DNA from: Leifsonia sp. EB41
GTDB lineage: Bacteria > Actinomycetota > Actinomycetes > Actinomycetales > Microbacteriaceae
Reading direction: 5' to 3'
Assembly (NCBI RefSeq): GCF_041262565.1
Contig: NZ_JBGCCJ010000001.1
Location: forward strand, 4,092,001-4,156,000
Length of the DNA: 64,000 nucleotides
Position numbers and translations under genes: made by a program. Position 1 is the stretch's first letter. Each line of letters begins with the position of its first letter. The notes below the pieces were generated by a model. The model saw only the letters and a program-made list of their open reading frames with translations. It was not told the DNA's origin and ran no database searches. This document shows positions 34,066-44,163 of this stretch, piece after piece.

Positions 34066-36275
34066 CCTCCAGCACCGCCCCGGCCTCCGGAGGCTCCGTC
34101 GCGCTCGAGACCCGGCTGACGGGTGTGCTGGGCGGCCGCACGGCCTCCGCGTTCGAGAAGGCGTTCGGGATGCGCACCGTCGCCGACCTGCTCGCGCACT
34201 ATCCGCGCCGGTACGCCTCGCGCGGCGAGCTGACCGCCCTGGCGAACCTCCCGCTCGACGAGCACGTCACGATCGTGGCCGAGGTGCTGCGGGTGCAGGA
34301 GCGTCCGATGCGCGCGCGGCGCGGGTCCATCCTGGAGGTCAAGATCTCCGACGGCGAGGGCATCCTGACCCTCACGTTCTTCAACCAGGCCTGGCGCTCG
34401 AAGGAGCTCGCGCCGGGCGTGCGCGGCATCTTCGCCGGCAAGGTGTCCGCGTACCGCGGGGCCCTCCAGCTCGCGCACCCCGATTACGAGCTGTTCGCCG
34501 ACGACGCCGAGAACGCCGTCGCCCCGGGCAGCGCCGCCGCGAAGGAGTGGGCGCAGACCCCGATCCCGATCTACCCGGCGACCGGCACCGTGGCGAGCTG
34601 GCAGGTGCAGAAGGCGGTCGTCCTCGCGCTCGATGCGCTCGGGCCGTGCCCCGACCCGGTGCCGAAGGCCATCGCGACCGAGCGCGGGCTGCTGCCGTTC
34701 CGCGAAGCGCTGGAGGGCATCCACCGGCCGCAGAAGAACGCCGAGTGGCAGCGCGCCCGCGACGCGCTGCGCTTCCAGGAGGCGTTCGTGCTGCAGGCCG
34801 CGCTCCTCCAGCAGCGCGCGGAGAACCGCTCGGTCGCGGCCACCCCGCGGCAGGCGGCGCCCGGCGGTCTGCTGGAGCGCTTCGACGCCGTCCTGCCGTT
34901 CACCCTGACGGACGATCAGGCGGTCGTCGGCCGCGAGATCGCCCAGGACCTCGGTGCGGCAGAGCCGATGCACCGGCTCGTGCAGGGCGAGGTCGGCTCC
35001 GGCAAGACCCTGGTCGCGCTGCGGGCGATGCTGGCGGTGGCGGACAGCGGCGGCCAGTCCGCGCTGCTCGCGCCGACGGAGGTCCTGGCCTCCCAGCACC
35101 TGCGCTCCATCGCCGACATGCTCGGCCCCGACCTGTCCGCCCAGGTGATGCCGACGCTCCTCACCGGCCAGCTCTCCACCGCCGAGCGCAAGCGGGCGCT
35201 GCTGCGCACGGTCAGCGGGCAGTCCCGCATCGTCGTCGGCACGCACGCCCTCCTCGGCGACGCCGTCACGTTCTTCGACCTCGGTCTCGTCGTCGTGGAC
35301 GAGCAGCACCGCTTCGGCGTCGAGCAGCGCGAGGCGCTGCGCGCGAAGGGCGGGACGCCTCCGCACGTCCTCGTGCTCACGGCGACGCCGATCCCGCGCA
35401 CGGTCGCGATGACGGTTTTCGGCGACCTGGAGGTCTCCACGATCGCCCAGCTCCCCGCCGGCCGGCAGGGGATCGAGAGCTTCGTGGTCCCGCTCGCCGA
35501 CCGGCCGGGCTGGGAGCGCCGCATCTGGGAGCGCGCGTCGGAGGAGATCGGGCACGGCCGCCAGGTGTTCGTCGTGTGTCCGGCGATCAGCGCCAAGGAG
35601 GCGGAGGACGACGGCGAGGACGCACCGGCGCCCGACGCGGACGACGCCGCAGGACCGCCGCGGCCCACCGCGAACGTCGAGTCGGTCGCCGCCCAGGTGC
35701 GCGCCGATCCGCTGTTCGCCGAGACGCGCGTCGGCGTGCTGCACGGGAGGCTGTCCTCCGACGAGAAGGACACGGTCATGCGCGCTTTCGCCGCAGGTGA
35801 GCTCGACCTCCTCATCGCCACCACCGTGATCGAGGTCGGCGTCAACGTGCCGAACGCCTCCGCCATGATCGTGCTGGACGCCGACCGGTTCGGCGTCTCG
35901 CAGCTCCACCAGCTCCGCGGCCGGGTCGGCCGCGGCGACAATCCGGGACTCTGCCTGCTCGTCACTTACGCCGAGGAGGGGTCCCTCGCCCGCGAGCGCG
36001 TCGACGCGGTCGCCGCGACGCTCGACGGCTTCGAGCTGGCCAATGTCGACCTCGAGCTGCGCCGCGAGGGCGACGTGCTCGGGAGCCGTCAGTCGGGCGG
36101 CCGGTCCTCTCTCAAGCTGCTGCGCGTGGTCTCCGACGGCGAGCTCATCTCGGAGGCGCGCGTCGCCGCCGCCGAGACGCTGGACGACGGCGGCCTCGCC
36201 GCGCATCCCGCCCTCGCCGCGGCGCTCGCCCGGCGGCTCGACGAGTCGGAGCGGGCCTTCCTCGGCAAGTCCTGA
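34062..36275 (+). CDS. recG: ATP-dependent DNA helicase RecG
   Basis: This 737-residue helicase remodels stalled forks and branched DNA. The N-terminal wedge/OB domain (about 60-160) contains [22 protein letters not shown]. Helicase domain 1 has the Walker [22 protein letters not shown], the DEQH box ([16 protein letters not shown]) and LTATPIPRT. Domain 2 has the [20 protein letters not shown] and [10 protein letters not shown] motifs. An acidic insert ([19 protein letters not shown], about 515-535) is unusual. The TACGAT box ends 6 bases before the ATG, so besides coupling to the TPR gene it may also have its own leaderless transcript. Confidence 0.96.
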   Translation: MTSSTAPASGGSVALETRLTGVLGGRTASAFEKAFGMRTVADLLAHYPRRYASRGELTALANLPLDEHVTIVAEVLRVQERPMRARRGSILEVKISDGEGILTLTFFNQAWRSKELAPGVRGIFAGKVSAYRGALQLAHPDYELFADDAENAVAPGSAAAKEWAQTPIPIYPATGTVASWQVQKAVVLALDALGPCPDPVPKAIATERGLLPFREALEGIHRPQKNAEWQRARDALRFQEAFVLQAALLQQRAENRSVAATPRQAAPGGLLERFDAVLPFTLTDDQAVVGREIAQDLGAAEPMHRLVQGEVGSGKTLVALRAMLAVADSGGQSALLAPTEVLASQHLRSIADMLGPDLSAQVMPTLLTGQLSTAERKRALLRTVSGQSRIVVGTHALLGDAVTFFDLGLVVVDEQHRFGVEQREALRAKGGTPPHVLVLTATPIPRTVAMTVFGDLEVSTIAQLPAGRQGIESFVVPLADRPGWERRIWERASEEIGHGRQVFVVCPAISAKEAEDDGEDAPAPDADDAAGPPRPTANVESVAAQVRADPLFAETRVGVLHGRLSSDEKDTVMRAFAAGELDLLIATTVIEVGVNVPNASAMIVLDADRFGVSQLHQLRGRVGRGDNPGLCLLVTYAEEGSLARERVDAVAATLDGFELANVDLELRREGDVLGSRQSGGRSSLKLLRVVSDGELISEARVAAAETLDDGGLAAHPALAAALARRLDESERAFLGKS

Positions 36276-36364
36276 CGGGGCCGCCGGGCCACGCGACACT
36301 CTGCCCTGGGAAGATAACGGATTCACAACGAATAGCCGGGTATCGCGTAATAGTCTGGTGCCCT

Positions 36365-36847
36365 ATGAACAGGATCGCCGTAGTCCCTGGATCGTTCGAC
36401 CCGGTCACTCTCGGGCATCTCGATGTCATCGAGCGGGCCGCTCGGCTGTGGGACGAGGTCCACGTGCTGGTGGTGCACAACCCGGACAAGTCGGCCCTTC
36501 TGCCCATCGCGCAGCGCGTGGCGCTGATCGAGCGCTCGATCGAGGACGCCGGCATCCTGGGCCGCATCGTCGTGGCGTCCTGGTCGGTCGGCCTCCTGGT
36601 CGACTACTGCACCGATGTCGGGGCGGATGTGCTCGTCAAGGGCATCCGCTCCCAGGTCGACGTCGCCTACGAGACCCCGATGGCGATCGTGAACCGCCAC
36701 CTCGCCGACGTCGAGACGGTGTTCCTGCTTCCCGATCCGGCGAACGCGCACGTGTCGAGCTCCCTCGTGCGCCAGGTCGCCAACCTCGGCGGGGACGTGA
36801 GCCCCTACGTGCCTCCCGCCGTATCAGAGCTGCTGTCAACCACATGA
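36365..36847 (+). CDS. coaD: Phosphopantetheine adenylyltransferase
   Basis: This 160-residue enzyme carries out the penultimate step of coenzyme A synthesis. The nucleotidyltransferase signature [17 protein letters not shown], the [12 protein letters not shown] loop and [13 protein letters not shown] are all present and the length is typical. TAGTCT lies 8 bases before the ATG and no ribosome site is seen. The order recG-coaD is common in actinobacteria. Confidence 0.96.
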   Translation: MNRIAVVPGSFDPVTLGHLDVIERAARLWDEVHVLVVHNPDKSALLPIAQRVALIERSIEDAGILGRIVVASWSVGLLVDYCTDVGADVLVKGIRSQVDVAYETPMAIVNRHLADVETVFLLPDPANAHVSSSLVRQVANLGGDVSPYVPPAVSELLSTT

Positions 36848-36860
36848 CCCGGGTGGAGAG

Positions 36861-38024
36861 ATGAACAGTTACGCGACGCGTCAGCCGACGGAATCCTCGG
36901 TCGCCCCGGAGGAGGTCGGCCTCCCCGCTCCCAGCATGGACCTGGACGAGTTGAGACGCGCCGCGGAGCAGATCACCGCCAATGTGGAGTCCGTCATCGA
37001 CGGCAAGCACGACGCGGTGCAGACGGCGCTGGTCGTCCTGCTCGCCGAGGGCCACCTCCTGATCGAGGACGTGCCGGGCGTCGGCAAGACCATGCTGGCG
37101 AAGTCCCTGGCGAAGTCGGTGGACTGCTCGGTCAGCCGCATCCAGTTCACGCCCGACCTGCTTCCGAGCGACGTCACGGGCGTCTCGGTCTACAACCAGG
37201 CCGAGCGGCGCTTCGAGTTCAAGCCGGGCGCGGTGTTCGCGAACATCGTGATCGGCGACGAGATCAACCGGGCCAGCCCCAAGACGCAGTCCGCCCTCCT
37301 GGAGTGCATGGAGGAGCGGCAGGTCACGGTCGACGGCTCGACCTATCCGCTGGCCGCCCCGTTCATCGTCGTGGCGACCCAGAACCCGATCGAGATGGAG
37401 GGTACGTACGCCCTCCCGGAGGCGCAGCGCGACCGGTTCATGGCGCGCATCGCGATGGGCTACCCGGACGACGACTCCGAGCTCGCCATGCTGACCACGC
37501 GCGACACCTCCAGCCCACTCTCCCGGATCGGGCCGGTGGTCACCTCGGAGGAGCTGCGCTCGATGATGACGACGGCACGCGCGGTGTTCGCGTCGACGCC
37601 GGTCAAGCAGTACGCGGTCGACCTGGTGCGCGCGACGCGCGAGGACCGCGACCTCCGGCTCGGAGGCAGCCCGCGCGCGACGCTGCAGCTCGTCCGCGCG
37701 GCCAAGGCGATGGCGGCGCTCGACGGCCGTGACTTCGTGCTGCCGGACGACATCGACGCGCTGGCGGTCCCGGTACTCGGCCACCGGCTGCTGCCGACCA
37801 GCCGCGCGCTCGGCCACCACCACGAGAGCGCGCCGGTCATCGCGGACATCGTCCGCCGGATCGTCGCCGCGACGCCCGTGCCGGTCGGCTCCGGCGCGAT
37901 CGGTGGCGCGAGCGCGCAGGAGCGGAACGGCACGGGGAACACCGCGAGGAGCAGCGCGCGCGCCGGCGCGACGACCGCCACCGGCCGGTCCGCCTCCGGA
38001 GCTGCGCGCACAGGCGGGGAGTAG
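36861..38024 (+). CDS. MoxR-family AAA+ ATPase
   Basis: The 387-residue cytoplasmic ATPase has Walker A GVGKTMLAKSLA, the strand LIEDVPG, Walker B IVIGDEINRASPKTQSALLE, and sensor-type segments IVVATQNPIEMEGTYALPEAQRDRF. These are diagnostic of MoxR proteins, which act as chaperones that mature or insert metal/cofactor or regulate partner proteins with von Willebrand or DUF58 domains. The last 50 residues are a low-complexity Ser/Ala/Gly/Arg tail. A strong site (GTGGAGAG) precedes the ATG. It leads a three-gene operon with DUF58 and transglutaminase genes. Confidence 0.93.
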   Translation: MNSYATRQPTESSVAPEEVGLPAPSMDLDELRRAAEQITANVESVIDGKHDAVQTALVVLLAEGHLLIEDVPGVGKTMLAKSLAKSVDCSVSRIQFTPDLLPSDVTGVSVYNQAERRFEFKPGAVFANIVIGDEINRASPKTQSALLECMEERQVTVDGSTYPLAAPFIVVATQNPIEMEGTYALPEAQRDRFMARIAMGYPDDDSELAMLTTRDTSSPLSRIGPVVTSEELRSMMTTARAVFASTPVKQYAVDLVRATREDRDLRLGGSPRATLQLVRAAKAMAALDGRDFVLPDDIDALAVPVLGHRLLPTSRALGHHHESAPVIADIVRRIVAATPVPVGSGAIGGASAQERNGTGNTARSSARAGATTATGRSASGAARTGGE

Positions 38025-38027
38025 GCC

Positions 38028-39383
38028 ATGGCCGGGCGCGGGGGGCCGTCGCCCCTGAAGAAACCGCGCCCCACCGCGCGCGGCTGGACCTTCGGCGCCG
38101 TCGGGGTCGTGGCACTCGCCGCGTCCGCGTTCTTCGGCCGTACCGACGTGCTCTTCATCGGCGTCTTCCTGACCGTGCTGCCGCTGGCGGCGATGATCTC
38201 GGTCACCCTGGACCGGCCGCGGCTGACCGTGGCCCGCAGCTTCCATCCCGACGTCGTCGCCGTGGGGGAGCAGGCGACCATCGTCACGACCGCGCGCAAC
38301 CAGTCCGCCCGGCCGAGCCCGCCCGCGCGCTGGCGTGAGTACGCTCCTGCCGGGATCGAGGTGCAGGGCTCCGCGCCGTTCCCACGACTGGGCGCCCACC
38401 AGGTGAACGTCGCGCACGGCCGCGACTCGGTCGTGCTGCGGCAGGACGTCGTCGCCTTCAAGCGCGGGTCGCACCCTGTCGGTCCGCTCATCGTGAGCCG
38501 GACCGACCCGTTCGGCGTGGCCTACGCGGAGTACGCGGTCGGGCAGCCGCGGCAGCTGCTGGTGACGCCGCGCGTGGTGCCGCTGTCGAGCGGCGAGCTG
38601 GACGTCGCGCACAGCGAGGGCGCCGAGCACGAGCTGCAGCGGCACAGCATCCCGAGCGCCGACGAGCTGATCGCGCGCGAGTACCGGCCGGGCGACCCGC
38701 TGCGCCGTGTGCACTGGCGGGCGACGGCCAGGCACGACAAGCTCATGGTCCGCCAGGAGGAGCAGCGCAGCAACCCGGAGGCCTGGATCGTGATGGACAC
38801 CCGGCCCGCTCCGGCGCCGGCCGGCGCTATCCGGCCTCCCGGCGCCCCGAGCGCGTACGAGCCGGACGACGCGCTCTTCGAGACACTGATGGAGCTGGTC
38901 GCGTCGGTGGGCGTCCACCTCCTCGACGAGGGCTTCGTCCTCAGCGTGGTGGAGACGGCCCCTCGGCAGCTCTCCGGCCGCAGCGGGGCGGGCAGGACCG
39001 GCACCCTCGGGTCGGTGACGCCCACCTACGATCGCGGGACGGCCGACCGGCTGCTGCTGGCGGACCTGGCCGCGGTCGACGCCACGGCGGTCACGCGCGA
39101 CGACGCGGTCGCCGAGCTGGCCTCCGGGCTGCGGCGCGCCGGACGGGCCGTCCCGATCTTCGCGGTGCTGCTCGACGGCACGCCGGAGCTCGGCTCGCTC
39201 GCCGCGCTGCGCGGGATGGGCGACCCCGCCGTCGCGTTCGTCGGCGCGGGGGCAGCGCCGGAGGTGGAGGACGTGCTCGGCGACGCCGGCTGGCTCTGCG
39301 TGCCGTTCGCCGCGGGCGACGACCCGGCCGAGTGCTGGCAGCGCGCCCTCGACCGCCAGCGGGCGGTGGTGGGTCATGGTTAG
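38028..39383 (+). CDS. DUF58 domain-containing membrane protein
   Basis: This 451-residue protein has two membrane helices near the N-terminus (about 22-60, FGAVGVVALAASAFFGRTDV and FIGVFLTVLPLAAMISV), followed by an extracytoplasmic or cytoplasmic beta-domain. The signature DUF58 motif is YRPGDPLRRVHWRATARHDK (about residues 223-242). DUF58 proteins regularly accompany MoxR ATPases. It lies 3 bases after moxR and overlaps the transglutaminase gene by 8 bases. Function is unknown but linked to the cell envelope in other systems. Confidence 0.9.
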   Translation: MAGRGGPSPLKKPRPTARGWTFGAVGVVALAASAFFGRTDVLFIGVFLTVLPLAAMISVTLDRPRLTVARSFHPDVVAVGEQATIVTTARNQSARPSPPARWREYAPAGIEVQGSAPFPRLGAHQVNVAHGRDSVVLRQDVVAFKRGSHPVGPLIVSRTDPFGVAYAEYAVGQPRQLLVTPRVVPLSSGELDVAHSEGAEHELQRHSIPSADELIAREYRPGDPLRRVHWRATARHDKLMVRQEEQRSNPEAWIVMDTRPAPAPAGAIRPPGAPSAYEPDDALFETLMELVASVGVHLLDEGFVLSVVETAPRQLSGRSGAGRTGTLGSVTPTYDRGTADRLLLADLAAVDATAVTRDDAVAELASGLRRAGRAVPIFAVLLDGTPELGSLAALRGMGDPAVAFVGAGAAPEVEDVLGDAGWLCVPFAAGDDPAECWQRALDRQRAVVGHG

Positions 39384-41640
39384 CGAGGCCCTCCCGCTCG
39401 GGTTCACCCGCGTCCGGCGCAGGCGGCAGGCCTACTGGCGGATCACCGGCGCGCTCGTGCTGCAGATGCTGGCGCTCAGCTTCGCGCTGGGCGGACTGAT
39501 CCAGGGGCCCACCTGGTGGTTCGCGCTCATGCTGACCAGCTCGTTCCTGCTGGTGTGCGGAGCGGGCCTGCGTGCGGTCGGCGTGCCCCGCGGGCTCGTC
39601 CCCGTGCTCCAGCTCGTGCTCGCGGCGATGATCATGACGGTGACGTTCGGCAACGGGACCGGGCTGCTCGGCCTCATCCCGACGCCGGCGACGGTGCAGC
39701 GCTGGGGCGGGTACCTGCAGCAGGCGATCCTGTCGATCTACCAGCAGGGGACGCCCGCCGAGAGCCTGCCCGAGTTCATCTTCCTGGTGGTCGCCGGCGC
39801 CTGCCTCATCGCGATCGTCCTCGACCTCCTGGCTGTCGCGATCCGTGCACCGGCCTACACCGCGATCGGCGTCGTCGCCGTGCTGGTGGTGCCTGGGACG
39901 CTGCTCGGCGACGGGCTGGACCCGATCGCGCTGGCGGCGTCGGCCGCAGCGTTCCTCTGGCTGCTGCGCTGCGACGTGCGCACCAGGAGGCCCGGCGCAG
40001 GCAGGCCGGGAGCCGCGCTCTCCGTCGGCGCAGCGTCCGTGGTCGTCGCGATGCTGCTGTCCGGGACGGCGCCGGGGTTCGACAAGGGCGGCGCGACCTC
40101 CTTCACGGCAGGCGGCATCTCGATCGGCGGCACCGTGACCCCGCTGATCGATCTCGGCAAGGACCTCCGCCGGCCCGCCGCCGTTCGCGCGCTGACCTAC
40201 ACGACGACGGCCTCCGCCGGCCAATACCTCAAGCTCGCCTCGCTCGACCAGTTCACCGGTTCGGTCTGGAAGCACCGCGAGCGCGACACCAAGCGCCTGT
40301 CCGACGGCGTCGCGGTCGGTCCGGTCCCCGGGCTGTCCGCCGCCGTGAAGCGGGCCAAGATCACCACGTCGGTGCAGATCGACGACATGACCAGCCGCTG
40401 GCTGCCGGTGCCGGCGCCCGTGCAGTCGGTGAAGGGCCTGAACGGCACCTGGTCGTGGGACCCGGACGACCTCACGCTCGGCGGCATCAACGTGACCACG
40501 CAGGGCCAGAAGTACACGGCGACGAGCCTGGTGCTCGAGCCGACCGCCGACCAGCTCAAGGCGGCGGGCGGCTTCGTGCCGGCCGACCTCCAGCGCGACC
40601 TCTTCCTGCCCTCCAACATGCCGGCGATCGTCGGGCAGACGGCCCTGGCCGCAACCGCAGGGGCGGTGTCGGAGTACGACAAGGCGGTGGCGCTGCAGGA
40701 CTACTTCCGTGACAACGGCTTCGTGTACTCCACGCAGACGCCGCTGAAGCAGGGCTACGACGGCGACGGCGCCCGGGTGATCGCGAAGTTCCTGGAGGTC
40801 AAGAGCGGCTACTGCGTCCACTTCGCTTCGGCGATGGCGCTGATGGCGCGCAGCCTCGGCATCCCGGCCCGGGTAGCGGAGGGGTACCTGCCCGGCACCT
40901 CCAGCGGCGGCACGGCGAACAGCCCTGGCACCTACACGGTCACCAGCGACGACCTGCACGCGTGGCCGGAGCTCTACTTCGCGGGTGTCGGCTGGGTGTC
41001 GTTCGAGCCGACGGTCGGCCGCGGCACCATCCCGAGCTACACCCGGCCGAACGCCACGCCGGATCAGATCACGCCGACGACGGCTCCCGGCTCGTCCGCC
41101 GCGGCGAAGCGCCTCGTCCCCACCGACCAGCCGAACGTCGCGGGAGCGGGCGGCACCACACCGCCGTCGCCGCTGCAGCCGCTGCTCTCCGGTCTGGGCG
41201 TCGCACTGCTGGTGCTCGCGGTCGCGCTGACGCCCGCTGTCATGCGCCGGATGCGCAGACGCGCCAGGCTGAGACGGCTCTCGGAGTCGTGGGGCGGCGC
41301 GTCGGTCGTATGGGACGAGCTGCGCGACACGGCACGCGACCTGGGCTGGTCGGCGCCGGACACCGAGACGCCGCGCGTGTTCGCCCACCGCATCGCGGCC
41401 GCCGTCGAGGGGACGCCGGGGGAGGAGGCCGTGCTGCGCCTGCTGGACGTGCGTGAGCGCGACGCCTTCGGGCCGCCGACACGCGCGGTCGCCGTCGGCC
41501 TCGCGGACGACCTCCGCCGGGTGATCGACGCCCTTGAGGCCCAGGCGGGCCGCGGGCTGCGGCTCAAAGCGGCGCTGATTCCTGTGTCGTTGCTGCCAGC
41601 AGGCTGGCGCTCGCCTGCGAGCGTCGGAGGCCCCGCGTAA
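39376..41640 (+). CDS. Transglutaminase-like (TgpA-type) membrane protein
   Basis: The 754-residue protein has an N-terminal membrane domain with several helices (about 18-220), an external transglutaminase-like domain (about 390-540), another membrane helix (about 600-625, LLSGLGVALLVLAVALTPAV) and a cytoplasmic DUF4129-type tail. The Cys-His-Asp triad is visible: SGYCVHFASAMALMARSLG (Cys), DDLHAWPELYF (His) and the following Asp/Glu strand. It probably acts on cell-wall or envelope proteins. It completes the MoxR-DUF58-TgpA trio; all three overlap or nearly touch. Confidence 0.9.
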   Translation: MVSEALPLGFTRVRRRRQAYWRITGALVLQMLALSFALGGLIQGPTWWFALMLTSSFLLVCGAGLRAVGVPRGLVPVLQLVLAAMIMTVTFGNGTGLLGLIPTPATVQRWGGYLQQAILSIYQQGTPAESLPEFIFLVVAGACLIAIVLDLLAVAIRAPAYTAIGVVAVLVVPGTLLGDGLDPIALAASAAAFLWLLRCDVRTRRPGAGRPGAALSVGAASVVVAMLLSGTAPGFDKGGATSFTAGGISIGGTVTPLIDLGKDLRRPAAVRALTYTTTASAGQYLKLASLDQFTGSVWKHRERDTKRLSDGVAVGPVPGLSAAVKRAKITTSVQIDDMTSRWLPVPAPVQSVKGLNGTWSWDPDDLTLGGINVTTQGQKYTATSLVLEPTADQLKAAGGFVPADLQRDLFLPSNMPAIVGQTALAATAGAVSEYDKAVALQDYFRDNGFVYSTQTPLKQGYDGDGARVIAKFLEVKSGYCVHFASAMALMARSLGIPARVAEGYLPGTSSGGTANSPGTYTVTSDDLHAWPELYFAGVGWVSFEPTVGRGTIPSYTRPNATPDQITPTTAPGSSAAAKRLVPTDQPNVAGAGGTTPPSPLQPLLSGLGVALLVLAVALTPAVMRRMRRRARLRRLSESWGGASVVWDELRDTARDLGWSAPDTETPRVFAHRIAAAVEGTPGEEAVLRLLDVRERDAFGPPTRAVAVGLADDLRRVIDALEAQAGRGLRLKAALIPVSLLPAGWRSPASVGGPA

Positions 41641-41651
41641 ACTGGTCGACC

Positions 41652-42224
41652 GTGACCACCTACTACAAGAGCCCGTACGCCGTCAACGTGTACGACATCA
41701 TGCGGCGCCCTGGCGAGATGCGGGAGCAGCACCTCAGCCTGCCCGTGGGCGACAAGCTGGGCGAGGGACTGCTGTCCGTGCCGGAGGGTTCGACCATCGA
41801 TCTCGACCTCCGGCTGGAGTCGATGCACGAGGGAATCCTCGTCACCGGGGAGGCCGAGACCACCGCAAGCGGCGTCTGCGGGCGCTGCCTGATCGACATC
41901 GACCAGCCTGTCGAAGTCGATTTCCAGGAACTTTTCGCGTATCCTTCTACGGAAGCTTTCGATTATGAGGTTCACGACGACCACGTGGATCTTGAACCTC
42001 TGATCAGGGATGCGGTAGTGCTGTCACTGCCGTTTCAGCCGGTGTGCCGGCCGGACTGCCCGGGTCTCGATCCAGAGACCGGGGAGAGGCTGGCGGATGT
42101 ACCGGACCGCAAGCCGAACGAGACCGTCGATCCTCGCTGGTCCGCGCTCGCGGCGTTCCAGGCTTCCGACACCGAGTCCACCAGCAACAACGCCCCGGCC
42201 GCCGGGGCTGGAGAAGAGAGATAG
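41652..42224 (+). CDS. DUF177 (YceD) family protein
   Basis: This 190-residue protein of the YceD/DUF177 family is almost always encoded directly before rpmF, as here, and is linked to 23S rRNA/ribosome assembly in other organisms. It has [20 protein letters not shown], the cysteine pair CGRCLIDI, the acidic block [22 protein letters not shown] and a second pair [13 protein letters not shown], suggesting a zinc site. GTG start 8 bases after TAAACT. It probably shares a transcript with rpmF, 2 bases downstream. Confidence 0.9.
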   Translation: MTTYYKSPYAVNVYDIMRRPGEMREQHLSLPVGDKLGEGLLSVPEGSTIDLDLRLESMHEGILVTGEAETTASGVCGRCLIDIDQPVEVDFQELFAYPSTEAFDYEVHDDHVDLEPLIRDAVVLSLPFQPVCRPDCPGLDPETGERLADVPDRKPNETVDPRWSALAAFQASDTESTSNNAPAAGAGEER

Positions 42225-42226
42225 TC

Positions 42227-42430
42227 ATGGCCGTTCCGAAGCGGAAGCAGTCTCGCGCCAACACCCACGCACGTCGTTCGCAGTGGAAGGCCGAGGTCCC
42301 CACGCTCGTCAAGTCGATCGAGAACGGCAAGGTCGTCTACAGCCTCCCGCACCGTGCGAAGGTCGTCGAGGACTCCGCGGGCACCGCGCTGTTCATGGAG
42401 TACAAGGGCCGCAAGGTCGCCGACGTCTGA
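42227..42430 (+). CDS. rpmF: 50S ribosomal protein L32
   Basis: The 67-residue ribosomal protein has the family start [20 protein letters not shown]. It lacks the CxxC...CxxC zinc ribbon found in some L32 forms (none of the four cysteines is present), so it is the zinc-independent type. The purine-rich GAGAAGAGAG precedes the ATG. It lies immediately after DUF177 and before rnc. Confidence 0.95.
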   Translation: MAVPKRKQSRANTHARRSQWKAEVPTLVKSIENGKVVYSLPHRAKVVEDSAGTALFMEYKGRKVADV

Positions 42431-42485
42431 TTCGCCGGTAAGGCTGAACAGCACGCGAGGCAACGAAGTAGGGGGCAGACAGCAC

Positions 42486-43199
42486 GTGGTCGGCGAGAAC
42501 ACTGACCGTGCTGCCCTCATCGAGAAGCTCGGGGTCGACATCGACCCCGAGCTTCTCGTGCTTGCGCTGACCCACCGCTCGTTCGCGTACGAGAACGGCG
42601 GCATCCCCAACAACGAGCGCCTGGAGTTCCTCGGCGACTCGATCCTCGGGCAGGCCGTCACCGTCAAGCTGTTCCGGGAGAACCCGCACCTCGATGAGGG
42701 CGAGCTGGCGAAGCGCCGGGCCAGCCTGGTCAGTTCCGTGGCGCTCGCGGAGGTCGCGCGCAGCATCGGCCTCGGCCAGTACCTGCGCCTCGGCCGCGGC
42801 GAGAACCAGAGCGGCGGCCGCGAGAAGGCGTCCATCCTCGCCGACACCGTGGAGGCGCTGATCGGCGCCGCCTACCTCGACGCCGGCGGCGAGGAGGCGA
42901 CCGCGCTCGTACTGCGCCTGGTCGACCCGCTGCTGGCCGACCCCGACCGGTTCGGGGCGGCGATGGACCCCAAGACGAGCCTTCAGGAGGCGGCCGCCCA
43001 CCGCGGCGCCGGCCTCCCCGTCTACACCGTGACGAACACCGGCCCGGACCACTCCAAGACCTTCCACGCCACCGTCTCGGTCGGCGACCTCGTCACCGCG
43101 ACGGGGGAGGGGACGAGCAAGAAGCAGGCCGAGATGGCCGCCGCGCTCAGCGCCTGGACCGAGCTGACCCGCCGCCGTGCCCGAGCTCCCCGAGGTTGA
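42486..43199 (+). CDS. rnc: Ribonuclease III
   Basis: This 237-residue double-strand RNA endonuclease processes rRNA and regulatory duplexes. The catalytic signature NNERLEFLGDSILGQAV, the second acidic site DTVEALIGAAYLDAGG and a C-terminal dsRNA-binding domain (DPKTSLQEAAAHRG ... GEGTSKKQAEMAAALSAW) are complete. The start chosen is GTG (VVGENTDRAAL), with GGGGG about 10 bases upstream. The frame is open further back, so a few extra N-terminal residues are possible. Its 3' end overlaps mutM by 23 bases. Confidence 0.95.
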   Translation: MVGENTDRAALIEKLGVDIDPELLVLALTHRSFAYENGGIPNNERLEFLGDSILGQAVTVKLFRENPHLDEGELAKRRASLVSSVALAEVARSIGLGQYLRLGRGENQSGGREKASILADTVEALIGAAYLDAGGEEATALVLRLVDPLLADPDRFGAAMDPKTSLQEAAAHRGAGLPVYTVTNTGPDHSKTFHATVSVGDLVTATGEGTSKKQAEMAAALSAWTELTRRRARAPRG

Positions 43200-44088
43200 G
43201 GTCGTCCGCGCCGGGCTGTCGCCGGCGGTCACGGGTGCGACCATCCTCGGAGTCGAGGTCTTCGAGCCGCGCTCGCTGAAACGCCACGACCCGGTCGCCG
43301 GCGCCTTCGAGACGCTGCTGACCGGTCGCGTGATGGAGGAGCCGGCCCGCCGCGGCAAGTTCCTCTGGATCCCGCTGCAGGGCGCCCCGCGCCGCGCGAT
43401 CGTCGCGCACCTCGGGATGAGCGGCCAGATCCTGCTGCGCGAGCCCGGCTGGGACGAGGCCGGCCTGCTCCGCATCCGCCTGCACATCGAGACCGCCGCG
43501 ACGCTGCCGGGTGATCATCGCGAGCTGTGGGTGAACTTCGTCGACCAGCGCATCTTCGGCTCGATGGCGGTGGACTCGCTGGTCCCGACCGCGGACGGCG
43601 CCGCCGCCGGCCTGGGAACGGCCGAGCCGCTCATCCCGACCCAGGTCTCCCACATCGCCCGCGATCCGCTCGACCCGGCCTTCGGCGACGCGGGGTTCTT
43701 CGCCGCACTCGCCCGCAAGAGCAGTGGGATCAAACGCGTCCTCCTCGACCAGACGGTGATCAGCGGCATCGGCAACATCTACGCCGACGAGGCACTCTGG
43801 GCCGCCCGCATCCACTACGAGCAGCCGGCGTCGTCGCTGAGCCGTGCGAAGGCGCGAACGCTGCTGGCCGAGGTGCGCCACGTGCTGGACAAGGCGCTGG
43901 CGGAGGGCGGGACGAGCTTCGACGCCCAGTATGTGAACGTGAACGGGAACTCGGGGTACTTCGCGCACAGCCTGAACGCGTACGGGCAGGAGGGCAAGCC
44001 GTGCCCGCGGTGCGGAACGCCGATCGTGCGGGAGCGGTTCATGAACCGGTCGTCGCATTTGTGCCCGCACTGTCAACGGCTGCGGTGA
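43177..44088 (+). CDS. mutM: Formamidopyrimidine-DNA glycosylase
   Basis: Fpg removes oxidised purines such as 8-oxoguanine and cuts at abasic sites. The 303-residue protein begins MPELPEVEVVRAGL, so that after Met removal Pro1 is the catalytic amine and Glu2 the acid. KFLWIPL carries the catalytic Lys, and VISGIGNIYADEALW is the helix-two-turn-helix region. The C-terminal zinc finger CPRCGTPIVRERFMNRSSHLC continues with PHC, giving all four cysteines. The GTG start lies 23 bases inside rnc. Confidence 0.96.
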   Translation: MPELPEVEVVRAGLSPAVTGATILGVEVFEPRSLKRHDPVAGAFETLLTGRVMEEPARRGKFLWIPLQGAPRRAIVAHLGMSGQILLREPGWDEAGLLRIRLHIETAATLPGDHRELWVNFVDQRIFGSMAVDSLVPTADGAAAGLGTAEPLIPTQVSHIARDPLDPAFGDAGFFAALARKSSGIKRVLLDQTVISGIGNIYADEALWAARIHYEQPASSLSRAKARTLLAEVRHVLDKALAEGGTSFDAQYVNVNGNSGYFAHSLNAYGQEGKPCPRCGTPIVRERFMNRSSHLCPHCQRLR

Positions 44089-44102
44089 ATACACCCTCCA
44101 CG

Positions 44103-44160
44103 ATTCGTGCCGAATGTCGTGAATGGCGCCGCGAAAGCGGCGATTCGTGCCGAATGTGCG
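44103..44160. repeat. Two direct copies of a dispersed repeat around a GAAA-tetraloop hairpin
   Basis: ATTCGTGCCGAATGTCG-like copies lie at 44103-44124 and 44143-44160 in the same orientation. Between them CGCCGC-GAAA-GCGGCG forms a perfect tetraloop hairpin (44127-44142). The same repeat builds the palindrome at 30953-31005. It lies between convergent mutM and the acetyltransferase and probably terminates both. Confidence 0.75.
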
Positions 44161-44163
44161 CGG

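Noticed and set aside
36636-39407. Minus-strand open frame of about 923 codons opposite moxR and the DUF58 gene
   Set aside because: Biased composition and no domain; the plus strand encodes clear MoxR and DUF58 proteins with motifs and ribosome sites.
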